A stretch of 64,000 bases of DNA. Origin: Linyphia triangularis (taxonomy: Eukaryota; Arthropoda; Arachnida; Araneae; Linyphiidae). Under the pieces are notes generated by a model. The model was not told the DNA's origin and did not search any database. It saw nothing but the letters and a program-made list of their open reading frames with translations. A program made the position numbers and the translations under genes. The stretch's first letter is position 1. Every line of letters starts with the position of its first letter. The stretch is taken from NCBI GenBank assembly GCA_963978545.1, contig OZ021725.1, positions 85,978,305 through 86,042,304 of the forward strand, given 5' to 3'. This document shows positions 1 to 11,520 of this stretch, piece after piece.

Positions 1-1102
1 GTATAGTATCGAACGCATCAATGACTACAAAGCCGTAAGAGACTGCTTCATGTCTTTCCAAAGCCGCCGTAAAACTGTTTGCGCACGAAGGTAATGCAGT
101 GTTGCATTTAACAGTCAGAGATTCAAAATCAGCATACACGCATACTGAATGTTTGATTGTTTTAGCTGCGTTAGAAAATTTTACCGTGGTTTGATGGGGA
201 GCACTCACTGTTTGCGGCTTTAATGTATTACATATGTTTTGATGCGTTACAAGATTGGAGGGATGTCGGAAACCAGTTAAACAGTTTTTACAAAAGTGGC
301 GATTTCTTTTATTTTTTTCACCTAGTAAGCGATTGAAATTTCGAATAAGAAAATAGTGATTTTTGTATAACATTAAATCTATTTCTTTTGCCGTAGAAGT
401 GGCCTTACTGATCCGAATGGGGAAAACATCCTTCTTTTCAATACCGAAAATATTAATTTTCAAACGGTTTTGCTTTTCAAATGTGTTGATTTGTCGAATT
501 TTAAATGGGAATTTTATACCTTTTACGTTAAACCTGTTCACAACATGTCTGTATTGATTGCATCGATATGCATTGGTTTTTACTGGATAAAGTTTAGCAG
601 CAATTGCGTAAAGAAAACATCTCCCATCGCGACACTGAACGTTTAACAAAGCACCCTTGTTTCGAATTTCACTTGGCAGAATGATATTGCCACACCCCCC
701 ACCTAAATCCCTAAAGCGACCGATATGTAAGTCCACGTATTGAATTTTTTTCAGTACCCAACCGCTCCCATTTCGAATAAAATTATCTATAGACAGAAAT
801 ATTTTCCGAAATGCATTATCAATGCCATCATAAATTTGAAATCGACTGAGAATCCGCTCAGCATAAGAGCAAAAATAGAATTGTTGCTCAACATCCCGAT
901 TTTCGCTATCGATCCTTTTGGTGAATAATATTTGTAAGCAAATAATAATTCTAATTCTTAATACAACATGCACATTTAATACATTGTAAATAGCATCTCT
1001 AGCTCGCTGATATAAAGCGTGGGGATCAGAATAATCTACCGATGCGCGCAGTGATCGTGCATATCCTAAAAAACTAGATCTATGTGGTACAAATTCAATC
1101 AT
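1..1102 (-). CDS. Family-B DNA polymerase of Polinton/adintovirus type, N-terminal part (partial)
   Basis: The frame is open on the minus strand from an ATG at 1102 to the left window edge, about 367 codons, with an in-frame stop about 30 nt upstream of that ATG. Around residues 150-165 there is a Cys- and aromatic-rich stretch (CRDGRCFLYAIAA). Residues 269-289 hold a C-x2-C-x12-H-x3-C zinc-finger-like motif. Near residue 323 lies VYADFES, which fits the Exo I motif of the 3'-5' exonuclease of protein-primed family-B polymerases (DNA_pol_B_2). This domain order is that of the polymerase ORFs of Polinton/Maverick transposons and adintoviruses scattered through arthropod genomes. The polymerase palm motifs would lie beyond the window, so activity cannot be judged. 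No stop or frameshift is visible in the part seen. The upstream neighbour on the same strand is a PC4-like ORF. An integrated virus or transposon is more likely than a host replication gene. Confidence 0.8.
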   Translation of the reverse strand, partial: MIEFVPHRSSFLGYARSLRASVDYSDPHALYQRARDAIYNVLNVHVVLRIRIIICLQILFTKRIDSENRDVEQQFYFCSYAERILSRFQIYDGIDNAFRKIFLSIDNFIRNGSGWVLKKIQYVDLHIGRFRDLGGGCGNIILPSEIRNKGALLNVQCRDGRCFLYAIAAKLYPVKTNAYRCNQYRHVVNRFNVKGIKFPFKIRQINTFEKQNRLKINIFGIEKKDVFPIRISKATSTAKEIDLMLYKNHYFLIRNFNRLLGEKNKRNRHFCKNCLTGFRHPSNLVTHQNICNTLKPQTVSAPHQTTVKFSNAAKTIKHSVCVYADFESLTVKCNTALPSCANSFTAALERHEAVSYGFVVIDAFDTI

Positions 1103-1264
1103 TTTAAAAAACAGTGAGATTGTATGTCAATTAGAATACTACACACATTTATGTCATTACAGTTGCAAAAGAAAGTCTATCACTAGCAATGTGCAAGAAT
1201 ACATGAAAAGGTGCTACTTATGCGAAAAAGTTGTGATTACATAATATGATATACAGTTTTTTTT

Positions 1265-1694
1265 TTAAAACTTGTCCACATGTTGAACCAGTGCGTCGAC
1301 CCCTTTCTTAAACACAGCTAGTTGCTGTAGCGGGAAGTTAAGTCGCGAAACGTATCCATTATCTCCACGATTTTTGGCCATGCACACATAGGTGCTTCCT
1401 TTAAAATCTTTGATTTCGAGGGAAAGTCCACTGCCCAAGTTAATAGTGTAGGGCACAACTTTGCTGGATTCTTTTTCATCCGACGATAGATCTAAATCGA
1501 ACGCAAGAGCAGTTCGTTTCACAGCTCTGTTGATTTTTGGAGTTGGGGGAAACTCACGGGTAAAAGGCTCTTTAAAAAGAGGACCCGAATCTTGAAAATC
1601 AGACTCGTCCTCGAATTTGTCGCTAGCTTTCAACCTTTTGGCTGTAAAAAAACTGAAACTTAATTTTTGGAGATTTTTTTTTTTACGACGAAAG
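1265..1694 (-). CDS. PC4/Sub1-like ssDNA-binding protein (main exon)
   Basis: The open frame codes for about 143 residues and ends in TAA at 1265. The N-terminal half is charged: a basic RRKKK stretch, then acidic and serine-rich segments with a basic patch KRTALAFDLDLSSDEKE near residue 63. The C-terminal third (about residues 82-145) resembles the PC4 (p15/Sub1) fold: short strands with INLGSGLSLEIKDFKGSTYV, then a loop, LNFPLQQLAVFKKGVDALV and a terminal helix. PC4 proteins bind single-stranded DNA and act in transcription and replication. The frame has no usable ATG: its first codon is GTG and a stop lies two codons upstream. The real start is therefore probably the upstream mini-exon at 1746-1776. 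It lies 160 bp upstream of the polymerase ORF in the same direction, so I infer it belongs to the same virus-like element. A captured host PC4 gene is the alternative. Confidence 0.6.
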
Positions 1695-1745
1695 CTGCTC
1701 ACACATTATAACAGATAGCAATAATAAAAAAAAATGTGTACTCAC

Positions 1746-1776
1746 CATTGTGCTGTTTGCTGGAAGACGAATTCAT
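1746..1776 (-). CDS. Candidate 5' mini-exon of the PC4-like gene
   Basis: An ATG at 1776 opens a 31-nt stretch (about ten codons, Ser-rich) that ends at a good GTGAGT donor (GT at 1745-1744). A T-rich 51-nt segment follows, with a CAG acceptor at 1697-1695, just before the PC4-like frame. The simple donor-acceptor pair leaves the join out of frame. A donor 5 nt later (GTACAC) would be in frame, and so would one more A in the 11-A run at 1674-1684. The splice is an inference from consensus sites only. The next ORF-level evidence is that the main exon has no ATG of its own. Confidence 0.35.
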
Positions 1777-1791
1777 CTTTTTCTTTGTATG

Positions 1792-1994
1792 GAACTAATA
1801 TACACAGGCGATAAGCAAGTTGAATATAATAAGTTGACGATGGCAAGTCAACAATACTTTGGAACTAATGCACAGGCAATAAGCAAGTTGACGATAATAA
1901 GTTGACGATGGCAAGTCAACAATACTTTGGAACTAATGCACAGGCGATAAGCAAGTTGACGATAATAATTTGATGATAGCAAGACGGTTATACT
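1792..1994. repeat. Three tandem copies of a ~68-bp repeat upstream of the PC4-like gene
   Basis: The sequence from about 1792 repeats with a 68-bp period. Each copy has GATAAGCAAGTTGA, then TTGACGATGGCAAGTCAAC, then TACTTTGGAACTAATG. The third copy is degenerate. It sits directly upstream of the PC4-like gene on the minus strand, so it could be a promoter or enhancer repeat of the virus-like element; that role is inferred from position only. Confidence 0.75.
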
Positions 1995-2830
1995 TGTTGA
2001 AAACACTGCACAGTCGATAAATCCACAGAGAGAAAAATGCGAGAGCGATGAAAATTTTTTTTTTCAAAACACCACACGATTGATAAGCACACTTGTTGGT
2101 GAGAGTAGAGAGTGAAATGGTCTGTAGTCGGTGCTCCAGATTATATACACACTCGCACACGCACATGCAGCTGGCTGCAACCGTCCATATCGATCCAAAA
2201 TCCGCTTAAAAAACCCTCCCTTAACGCAAAGCAAGCACGAACAATTCTCCCCTCCAAATGAAATAATCGCCACCTATCTCCTCTTCCGATATCGGTCAAA
2301 AAAACCAACGTTAGAAACATCTGTCTGAAAAATACTGCGTGTCATTTGGACGACTAAAAATATATGCTATTGATAAAAATTATAACACAGCCGATCACCA
2401 TCTGTTTTGCGACGCGGATCTCGACTCCCAAAAGATATTAAACAGCATTTGAGAGCGAACTGTCACGCAACATACTCAGCTGGACTTTTACGCTTGGAAG
2501 AATATAGCGTGATTCGTTAGGTATGAACGTGGGGGAAGTATTCGCCTCGACATTTTTTTAACAATGTCCCTACGTGCAACGATCAAAAAGAATGACATTG
2601 TTTTCCATCCAGCTGGAGACTTGAAACAGACGTGCATTTTTTTTTATTTCCAAACGCGTTGGTCACTTTTCCCAAATGAATATCGAAAGAAACAAGCGAC
2701 CGTGAACAAGCTGTCCAATAATGACTGCAGCTGTTTTCCAACCCATATCAACTGGAATCGGAAACGGACTATATTATTTTCATTCCGATAATGATACAAA
2801 AATGAGATAAGCGAAATTTCCCACACAAAA
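1995..2830. other. Non-coding stretch upstream of the virus-like genes
   Basis: No gene was recognised. The short open frames here have no recognisable domain. The words CATCTGTCTGA/AACATCTGT recur at about 2318, 2881 and 2931, suggesting that this stretch and the repeat field to its right are parts of one unit, possibly the end of the virus-like element. I could not find its terminal inverted repeat. Confidence 0.4.
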
Positions 2831-2839
2831 CTTGTGACA

Positions 2840-3516
2840 TCTGCTCACACTGTAGCAGACTTTTTAAATAACGTCCGTCTAACATCTGTGTCCTGCTCAT
2901 TTTTCGCGAGAAATATATATCCTTCTCGCACATCTGTCTGACGAAAAATATAATCCATAGTCAACACATGTTTCAAAAGCATGCATCGAAAGTCAAAAAA
3001 ATATATTTTAGAGAATGCTCGCATTCAACCTCATATTGAATCGAACTTTTTAGAAAAAAATTTTTTTACACAGACTTGACGCAAAACTATGCATCGAAAA
3101 ATATATTTTAGAGAAAACACATTCAACAAAACATTTTTAGAAAAACATTTTTAGAAAAAAATCGCAAAAACATTCAAACTCGACTTTTTAGAAAAAACAT
3201 TTTTTACACAGACTTGAACAAAACATTCAACCTCATATTGAATCGAACTTTTTAGAAAAAAATTTTTAGAACACATAGACTTGAAGCCATGCTTGAAGCA
3301 AACATGTTTCAAAAGCATGCATCGAAAAATATATTTTAGAGAATACTCGCAAAAACATTCAACAGACATTTTTAGAAAACATTTTTAGAGACGCAAAAAC
3401 ATTCAACCTCGACTTTTTAGAAAAAAAATTTTTTACACAGACTTGAAGCTTGAACAAAACATTGAAGCTGGCCTAGAGCGGATAGCTGGCCTAGAGCGGA
3501 TATTTCCTATACTACT
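2840..3516. repeat. Field of degenerate AT-rich modules between virus-like block and satellite
   Basis: Two short modules recur irregularly. One contains GCATCGAAAAATATATTTTA (near 2984, 3091 and 3319). The other contains CATTCAACCTCATATTGAAT or CGACTTTTTAGAAAAA followed by ACACAGACTTGAA (near 3022-3080, 3175-3210, 3230-3285 and 3400-3445). The block closes with a 17-bp direct repeat, CTGGCCTAGAGCGGATA, at about 3470-3503, immediately before the first satellite unit. There is no coding sequence. The layout recalls homologous-region repeats of large DNA viruses, but that is only an analogy. Confidence 0.7.
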
Positions 3517-3521
3517 CCTGG

Positions 3522-4230
3522 GTAAAAAAAAATTGAAAGAATTCGAAAATGTCGAAATTTGAAGTTTTTCGCACGATTAACATGTGGAAAATTAAAAACG
3601 AAAATTTTTGATAGTGCACTTTTTAGAACCAACTTTTCAACCACTTATTATTTTCTGAGTGTTATAAAATTGGAATTGGAGATTCTGCTATATACTAGCT
3701 TAAACTTCTTCATAGTAAAGAAATTTTGAAAATTTCCGTTTTTGAACAATAATCCATTTAACATCGTCCCCCGTGTATTTTCAATGAGGGAAATAGGCTC
3801 AAATACTTTCCTTTTCTTATTTTTGGTTGCAAATATGTGACGATTTGACTGCGGAATTCGACTCGGTGATTTTTTTCAATAACCCTGGGTCAAAAAAAAA
3901 TTGAAAGAATTCGAAAATGTAGAAATTTGAAGTTTTCCGTACGATTAACATGTGGAAATTTAAAAACGAAAAATTTTGATACTGCACTTTTTGGGACCAT
4001 CTTTTGAACCACTTAATATTTTCTGAGTGTTATAAAATTGAAATTATAAATTCTGCTATATACTTGCTTCAATTACTTCATAGTAAAAAAATTTGAAAAT
4101 TTTACTTTTTGAACAATAATTCATTTAACATCGTTCCCCCGTGTATTTTCAATGAGGGAAATAGGCTCAAATACTTTCCTTTTCTTATTTTTGGTTGCAA
4201 ATATGTGACGATTTGACTGCGGAATTCGAC
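3522..4230. repeat. Satellite block duplicated 11 monomers (4,050 bp) downstream
   Basis: This stretch matches about 7572-8230. Both share rare variants: TTTTCGCACGATTAAC, a short CCCCCGTGT after CATCGT, and ACTCGGTGATTTTTTT lacking one G. The offset, 3841 to 7891, is 4,050 bp, or 11 units, so a multi-monomer segment was duplicated within the array. Confidence 0.75.
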
Positions 4231-5288
4231 TCGGGTGATCTTTTCAATAACTCTGGGTCAAAAAAAAATTGAAAGAATTCGAAAATGTAGAAATTTGAAG
4301 ATTTTCGTACGATTAACATGTGGAAAATTAAAAACGAAAATTTTTGATAGTGCACTTTTTAGAACCAACTTTTCAACCACTTATTATTTTCTGAGTGTTA
4401 TAAAATTGGAATTGGAGATTCTGCTGTATACTAGCTTCAACTTCTTCATAGTAAAGAAATTTTGAAAATTTTACTTTTTGAACAATATTTCATTGAACAT
4501 CGGCCCCCCGTGTATTTTCAATGAGGGAAATAGGCTCAAATACTTTCCTTTTCTTATTTAAAATTGCAAATATGTGACGATTTGACTGCGGAATTCGACT
4601 CGGGTGATTTTTTCAATAACCCTGGGTCAAAAAAAAATTGAAAGAATTCGAAAATGTAGAAATTTGAAGTTTTCCGTACGATTAACATGTGGAAAATTAA
4701 AAACGAAAATTTTTGATCCTGCACTTTTTGGGACCATCTTTTGAACCACTTAATATTTTCTGCGTGTTATAAAATTGAAATTTTAGATTCTGCTATATAC
4801 TAGCTTCAATTTCTTCATAGTAAAAAAATTTTGAAAATTTTACTTTTTGAACAATAATTCATTGAACATCGTCCCCCCGTGTATTTTCAATGAGGAAAAT
4901 AGGCTCAAATACTTTCCTTTTCTTATTTTTGGTTGCAAATATGTGACGATTTGACTGCGGAATTCGACTCGGGTGATTTTTTCAATAACCCTGGGTAAAA
5001 AAAAATTGAAAGAATTCGAAAATGTCGAAATTTGAAGTTTTTCGCACGATTAACATGTGGAAATTTAAAAACGAAAAATTTTGATAGTGCACTTTTTAGA
5101 ACCAACTTTTCAACCACTTATTATTTTCTGAGTGTTATAAAATTGGAATTGGAGATTCTGCTATATACTAGCTTCAACTTCTTCATAGTAAAGAAATTTT
5201 GAAAATTTCCGTTTTTGAACAATAATCCATTTAACATCGTCCCCGTGTATTTTCAATGAGGGAAATAGGCTCAAATACTTTCCTTTTC

Positions 5289-6310
5289 TTATTTTTGGTT
5301 GCAAATATTTGACGATTTGACTGCGGAATTCGACTCGGGTGATTTTTTCAATAACCCTGGGTCTAAAAAAATAGGAAGAATTCGAAAATGAAGAAATTTG
5401 AACTTTTCCATACGATTAACATGTGGAAAATTAAAAACGAAAATTTTTGATAGTGCACTTTTTGGGACCATCTTTTGAACCACTTAATATTTTCTGAGTG
5501 TTATAAAATTGAAATTTTAGATTCTGCTATATACTAGCTTCAATTTCTTCATAGTAAATAAATTTTGAAAATTTTACATTTTGAACAATAATTCATTGAA
5601 CATCGTCCCCCCGTGTATTTTCAATGATGGAAATAGGCTCAAATACGTTCCTTTTCTTATTTTTGGTTGCAAATATGTGACGATTTGACTGCGGAATTCG
5701 ACTCGGGTGATATTTTCAATAACCCTGGGTAAAAAAAAATTGAAAGAATTCGAAAATGTCGAAATTTGAAGTTTTTCGTACGATTAACATGTGGAAAATT
5801 AAAAACGAAAATTTTTGATAGTGCACTTTTTGGAACCAACTTTTCAACCACTTATTATTTTCTGAGTGTTATAAAATTGGAATTGGAGATTCGGCTATAT
5901 ACTAGCTTCAACTTCTTCATAGTAGAAAATTTTCGAAAATTTTACTTTTTGAACAATAATTCATTGAACATCGTCCCCCCGTGTATTTTCAATGAGGGAA
6001 ATAGGCTCAAATACTTTCCTTTTCTTATTTAAAATTGCAAATATGTGACGATTTGACTGCGGAATTCGACTCGGGTGATTTTTTAAATAACCATGGGTCT
6101 AAAAAAAATAGGAAGAATTCGAAAATGTAGAAATTTGAAGTTTTCCGTACGATTAACATGTGGAAATTTAAAAACGAAAAATTTTGATAGTGCACTTTTT
6201 GAAACCAACTTTTCAACCACCTATTATTTTCTGAGTGTTAAAAAATTAGAATTGGAGATTCTGCTATATACTAGCTTCAACTTCTTCATAGTAAAAAAAT
6301 TTTGAAAATT
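5289..6310. repeat. Satellite block duplicated 8 monomers downstream (copy at ~8234-9246)
   Basis: Shared variants include the shortened CTAAAAAAATAGGAAG stretch, TTTCCATACGATT and the TAAATAACCATGGGTCT unit. The offset is 2,945 bp at 5289/8234 and 2,936 bp at 6093/9029. The change comes from a 9-bp deletion near 8877, where the GAAAATTTTCGAAAATTTT of the first copy is reduced to GAAAATTTT. Confidence 0.75.
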
Positions 6311-9300
6311 TTACTTTTTGAACAATAATTCATTGAACATCGTCCCTCCGTGTATTTTCAATGAGGGAAATAGGCTCAAATACTTTCCTTTTCTTATTTT
6401 TGGTTGCAAATATGTGACGATTTGACTGCGGAATTCGAATCGGGTGATTTTTTCAATAACCCTGGGTAAAAAAAAATTGAAAGAATTCGAAAATGTCGAA
6501 ATTTGAAGATTTTCGTACGATTAACATGTGGAAAATTAAAAACGAAAATTTTTGATAGTGCACTTTTTAGAACCAACTTTTCAACCACTTATTATTTTCT
6601 GAGTGTTATAAAATTGGAATTGGAGATTCTGCTGTATACTAGCTTCAACTTCTTCATAGTAAAGAAATTTTGAAAATTTTACTTTTTGAACAATAATTCA
6701 TTGAACATCGGCCCCCCGTGTATTTTCAATGAGGGAAATAGGCTCAAATACTTTACTTTTCTTATTTAAAATTGCAAATATGTGACGATTTGACTGCGGA
6801 ATTCGACTCGGGTGATTTTTTCAATAACCCTGGGTCAAAAAAAAATTGAAAGAATTCGAAAATGTAGAAATTTGAAGTTTTCCGTACGATTAACATGTGG
6901 AAAATTAAAAACGAACATTTTTGATCCTGCACTTTTTGGGACCATCTTTTGAACCACTTAATATTTTCTGCGTGTTATAAAATTGAAATTTTAGATTCTG
7001 CTATATACTAGCTTCAATTTCTTCATAGTAAAAAAATTTTGAAAATTTTACTTTTTGAACAATAATTCATTGAATATCGTCCCCCCGTGTATTTTCAATT
7101 AGGGAAATAGGCTCAAATACATTCCTTTTCTAATTTTTGGTTGCAAATATGTGACGATTTGACTGCGGAATTCGACTCGGGTGATTTTTTCAATAACTCT
7201 GGGTCAAAAAAAAATTGAAAGAATTCGAAAATGTAGAAATTTGAAGTTTTCCGTACGATTAACATGTGGAAATTTAAAAACGAAAAATTTTGATACTGCA
7301 CTTTTTGGGACCATCTTTTGAACCACTTAATATTTTCTGAGTGTTATAAAATTGAAATTTTAGATTCTGCTATATACTAGCTTCAATTTCTTCATAGTAA
7401 AAAAATTTTGAAAATTTTACTTTTTGAACAATAATTCATTGAACATCGTCCCTCCGTGTATTTTCAATGAGGGAAATAGGCTCAAATACTTTCCTTTTCT
7501 TATTTTTGGTTGCAAATATGTGACGATTTGACTGCGGAATTCGACTCGGGTGATTTTTTCAATAACCCTGGGTAAAAAAAAATTGAAAGAATTCGAAAAT
7601 GTCGAAATTTGAAGTTTTTCGCACGATTAACATGTGGAAAATTAAAAACGAAAATTTTTGATAGTGCACTTTTTAGAACCAACTTTTCAACCACTTATTA
7701 TTTTCTGAGTGTTATAAAATTGGAATTGGAGATTCTGCTATATACTAGCTTCAACTTCTTCATAGTAAAGAAATTTTGAAAATTTCCGTTTTTGAACAAT
7801 AATCCATTTAACATCGTCCCCCGTGTATTTTCAATGAGGGAAATAGGCTCAAATACTTTCCTTTTCTTATTTTTGGTTGCAAATATGTGACGATTTGACT
7901 GCGGAATTCGACTCGGTGATTTTTTTCAATAACCCTGGGTCAAAAAAAAATTGAAAGAATTCGAAAATGTAGAAATTTGAAGTTTTCCGTACGATTAACA
8001 TGTGGAAATTTAAAAACGAAAAATTTTGATACTGCACTTTTTGGGACCATCTTTTGAACCACTTAATATTTTCTGAGTGTTATAAAATTGAAATTATAAA
8101 TTCTGCTATATACTTGCTTCAATTACTTCATAGTAAAAAAATTTGAAAATTTTACTTTTTGAACAATAATTCATTTAACATCGTCCCCCCGTGTATTTTC
8201 AATGAGGGAATTAGCTCAAATACTTTCCTTTTCTTATTTTTGGTTGCAAATATGTGACGATTTGACTGCGGAATTCGACTCGGGTGATTTTTTCAATAAC
8301 CCTGGGTCTAAAAAAATAGGAAGAATTCGAAAATGAAGAAATTTGAACTTTTCCATACGATTAACATGTGGAAAATTAAAAACGAAAATTTTTGATAGTG
8401 CACTTTTTGGGACCATCTTTTGAACCACTTAATATTTTCTGAGTGTTATAAAATTGAAATTTTAGATTCTGCTATATACTAGCTTCAATTTCTTCATAGT
8501 AAATAAATTTTGAAAATTTTACATTTTGAACAATAATTCATTGAACATCGTCCCCCCGTGTATTTTCAATGATGGAAATAGGCTCAAATACGTTCCTTTT
8601 CTTATTTTTGGTTGCAAATATGTGACGATTTGACTGCGGAATTCGACTCGGGTGATATTTTCAATAACCCTGGGTAAAAAAAAAATTGAAAGAATTCGAA
8701 AATGTCGAAATTTGAAGTTTTTCGTACGATTAACATGTGGAAAATTAAAAACGAAAATTTTTGATAGTGCACTTTTTGGAACCAACTTTTCAACCACTTA
8801 TTATTTTCTGAGTGTTATAAAATTGGAATTAGAGATTCTGCTATATACTAGCTTCAACTTCTTCATAGTAGAAAATTTTACTTTTTGAACAATAATTCAT
8901 TGAACATCGTCCCCCCGTGTATTTTCAATGAGGGAAATAGGCTCAAATACTTTCCTTTTCTTATTTAAAATTGCAAATATGTGACGATTTGACTGCGGAA
9001 TTCGACTCGGGTGATTTTTTAAATAACCATGGGTCTAAAAAAAATAGGAAGAATTCGAAAATGTAGAAATTTGAAGTTTTCCGTACGATTAACATGTGGA
9101 AATTTAAAAACGAAAAATTTTGATAGTGCACTTTTTGAAACCAACTTTTCAACCACTTATTATTTTCTGAGTGTTAAAAAATTAGAATTGGAGATTCTGC
9201 TATATACTAGCTTCAACTTCTTCATAGTAAAGAAATTTTGAAAATTTTACTTTTTGAACAATAATTCATTGAACATCGTCCCCCCGTGTATTTTCAATGA

Positions 9301-11520
9301 GGGAAATAGGCTCAAATACTTTCCTTTTCTTATTTAAAATTGCAAATATGTGACGATTTGACAGCGGAATTCGACTCGGGTGATTTTTTCAATAACCCTG
9401 GGTCAAAAAAAATGGAAAGAATTCGAAAATGAAGAAATTTGAACTTTTCCGTACGATTAACTTGTGGAAAATTAAAAACGAAAAATTTTGATCGTGCACT
9501 TTTTGGGACCACCTTTTGAACCACTTAATATTTTCTGAGTGTTATAAAATTGGAATTGGAGATTCTGCTATATACTAGCTTCAATTTCTTCATAGTTAAG
9601 AAGTTTTTAAAATTTTACTTTTTGAACAATAATTCATTGAACATCGTACCCCCTTGTATTTCCAATTTGAGAAATAGGCTAAAATGCTTTCCTTTTCTTA
9701 TTTTTGTTTGCGAATATGTGACGATTTGACTGCGGAATTCGACTCCTGTGACTTTTTCAATAACCCTGTGTCTAAAAAAATAGGAAGAATTCGAAAATGA
9801 AGAAATTTGAAGTTATCCGTACAATTAACATGTAAATTATTAAAAACGAAAATTTTTGATAGTGCACTTTTTGGAACCAACTTTTCAACCACTTATAATT
9901 TTCTGAGTGTTATAAAATTTGATTTGGAGATTCTGCTATATACTAGCCTCAACTTCTTCATAGTAAAGAAATTTTGAAAATTTTAGTTTTTGAACAATAA
10001 TTCATTTAACATCGTCCCTCCTTGTATTTTCAATGAGGGAAATTAGCTCAAATGCTTTCCTTTTCTGATTTTTGGTTGCAAATATGTGACGATTTGACTG
10101 CGGAATTCGACTCGGGTTTTTTTTTTCAATAACCCTGGGTCAAAAAAAAATTGAAAGAATTCGAAAATGAAGAAATTTGAAGTTTTCCGTACGATTAACA
10201 TGTGGAAAATTAAAAACGAAAATTTTTGATCCTGCACTTTTAGGGACCATCTTTTGAACCACTTAATATTTTCTGCGTGTTATAAAATTGAAATTTTAGA
10301 TTCTGCTATATACTAGCTTCAATTTCTTCATAGAAAAAAAATTTTGAAAATTTTACTTTTTGAACAATAATTCATTGAATATCGTCCCCCCGTGTATTTT
10401 CAATGAGGGAAATAGGCTCAAATACTTTCCTTTTCTTATTTAAAATTGCAAATATGTGACGATTTGACTGCGGAATTCGACTCAGGTGATTTTTTCAATA
10501 ACCCTGGTAAAAAAAAATTGAAAGAATTCGAAAATGTCGAAATTTGAAGTTTTTCGTACGATTAACATGTGGAAAATTAAAAACGAAAATTTTTGATAGT
10601 GCACTTTTTGGAACCAACTTTTCAACCACTTATTATTTTCTGAGTGTTATAAAATTTGAATTGGAGATTCTGCTATATACTAGCTTCAACTTCTTCATAG
10701 TAAAGAAATTTTGAAAATTTTAGTTTTTGAACAATAATTCATTTAACATCGTCCCCCCGTGTATTTTCAATGAGGGAAATAGGCTCAAATACATTCCTTT
10801 TCTAATTTTTGGTTGCAAATATGTGACGATTTGACTGCGGAATTCGACTCGGGTGATTTTTTAAATAACCATGGGTCAAAAAAAAATTGAAAGAATTCGA
10901 AAATGTAGAAATTTGAAGTTTTCCGTACGATTAACATGTGGAAATTTAAAAACGAAAAATTTTGATAGTGCACTTTTTGGGACCACCTTCTGAACCACTT
11001 AATATTTTCTGAGTGTTATAAAATTGGAATTGGAGATTCTGCTATATACTAGCTTCAATTTCTTCATAGTTAAGAAGTTTTGAAAATTTTACTTTTTGAA
11101 CAATAATTCATTGAACATCGTACCCCCTTGTATTTCCAATGGGAGAAATAGGCTAAAATGCTTTGATTTTCTTATTTTTGTTTGCGAATATGTGACGATT
11201 TGACTGCGGAATTCGACTCAGGTGATTTTTTCAATAACCCTGGGTAAAAAAAATTGAAAGAATTCGAAAATGTCGAAATTTGAAGTTTTCCGTACGATTA
11301 ACATGTGGAAATTTAAAAACGAAAAATTTTGATACTGCACATTTTGGGACCAACTTTTGAACCACTTAATATTTTCTGAATGTTATAAAATTACAATTTT
11401 AGATTCTGCTATATACTAGCTTCAATTTCTTCATAGTAAAAAAATTTTGAAAATTTTACTTTTTGAACAATAATTCATTGAACATCGTCCCCCCGTGTAT
11501 TTTCAATGAGGGAAATAGGC

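Noticed and set aside
1..1102. Plus-strand frames at 363-557 and 740-928 as genes
   Set aside because: They lie opposite the polymerase frame, which carries recognisable motifs; they are shadows.
3850..3870. CENP-B box in the satellite (TTCGACTCGGGTGA)
   Set aside because: The CENP-B box needs seven bases between TTCG and CGGG; here only three lie between them.
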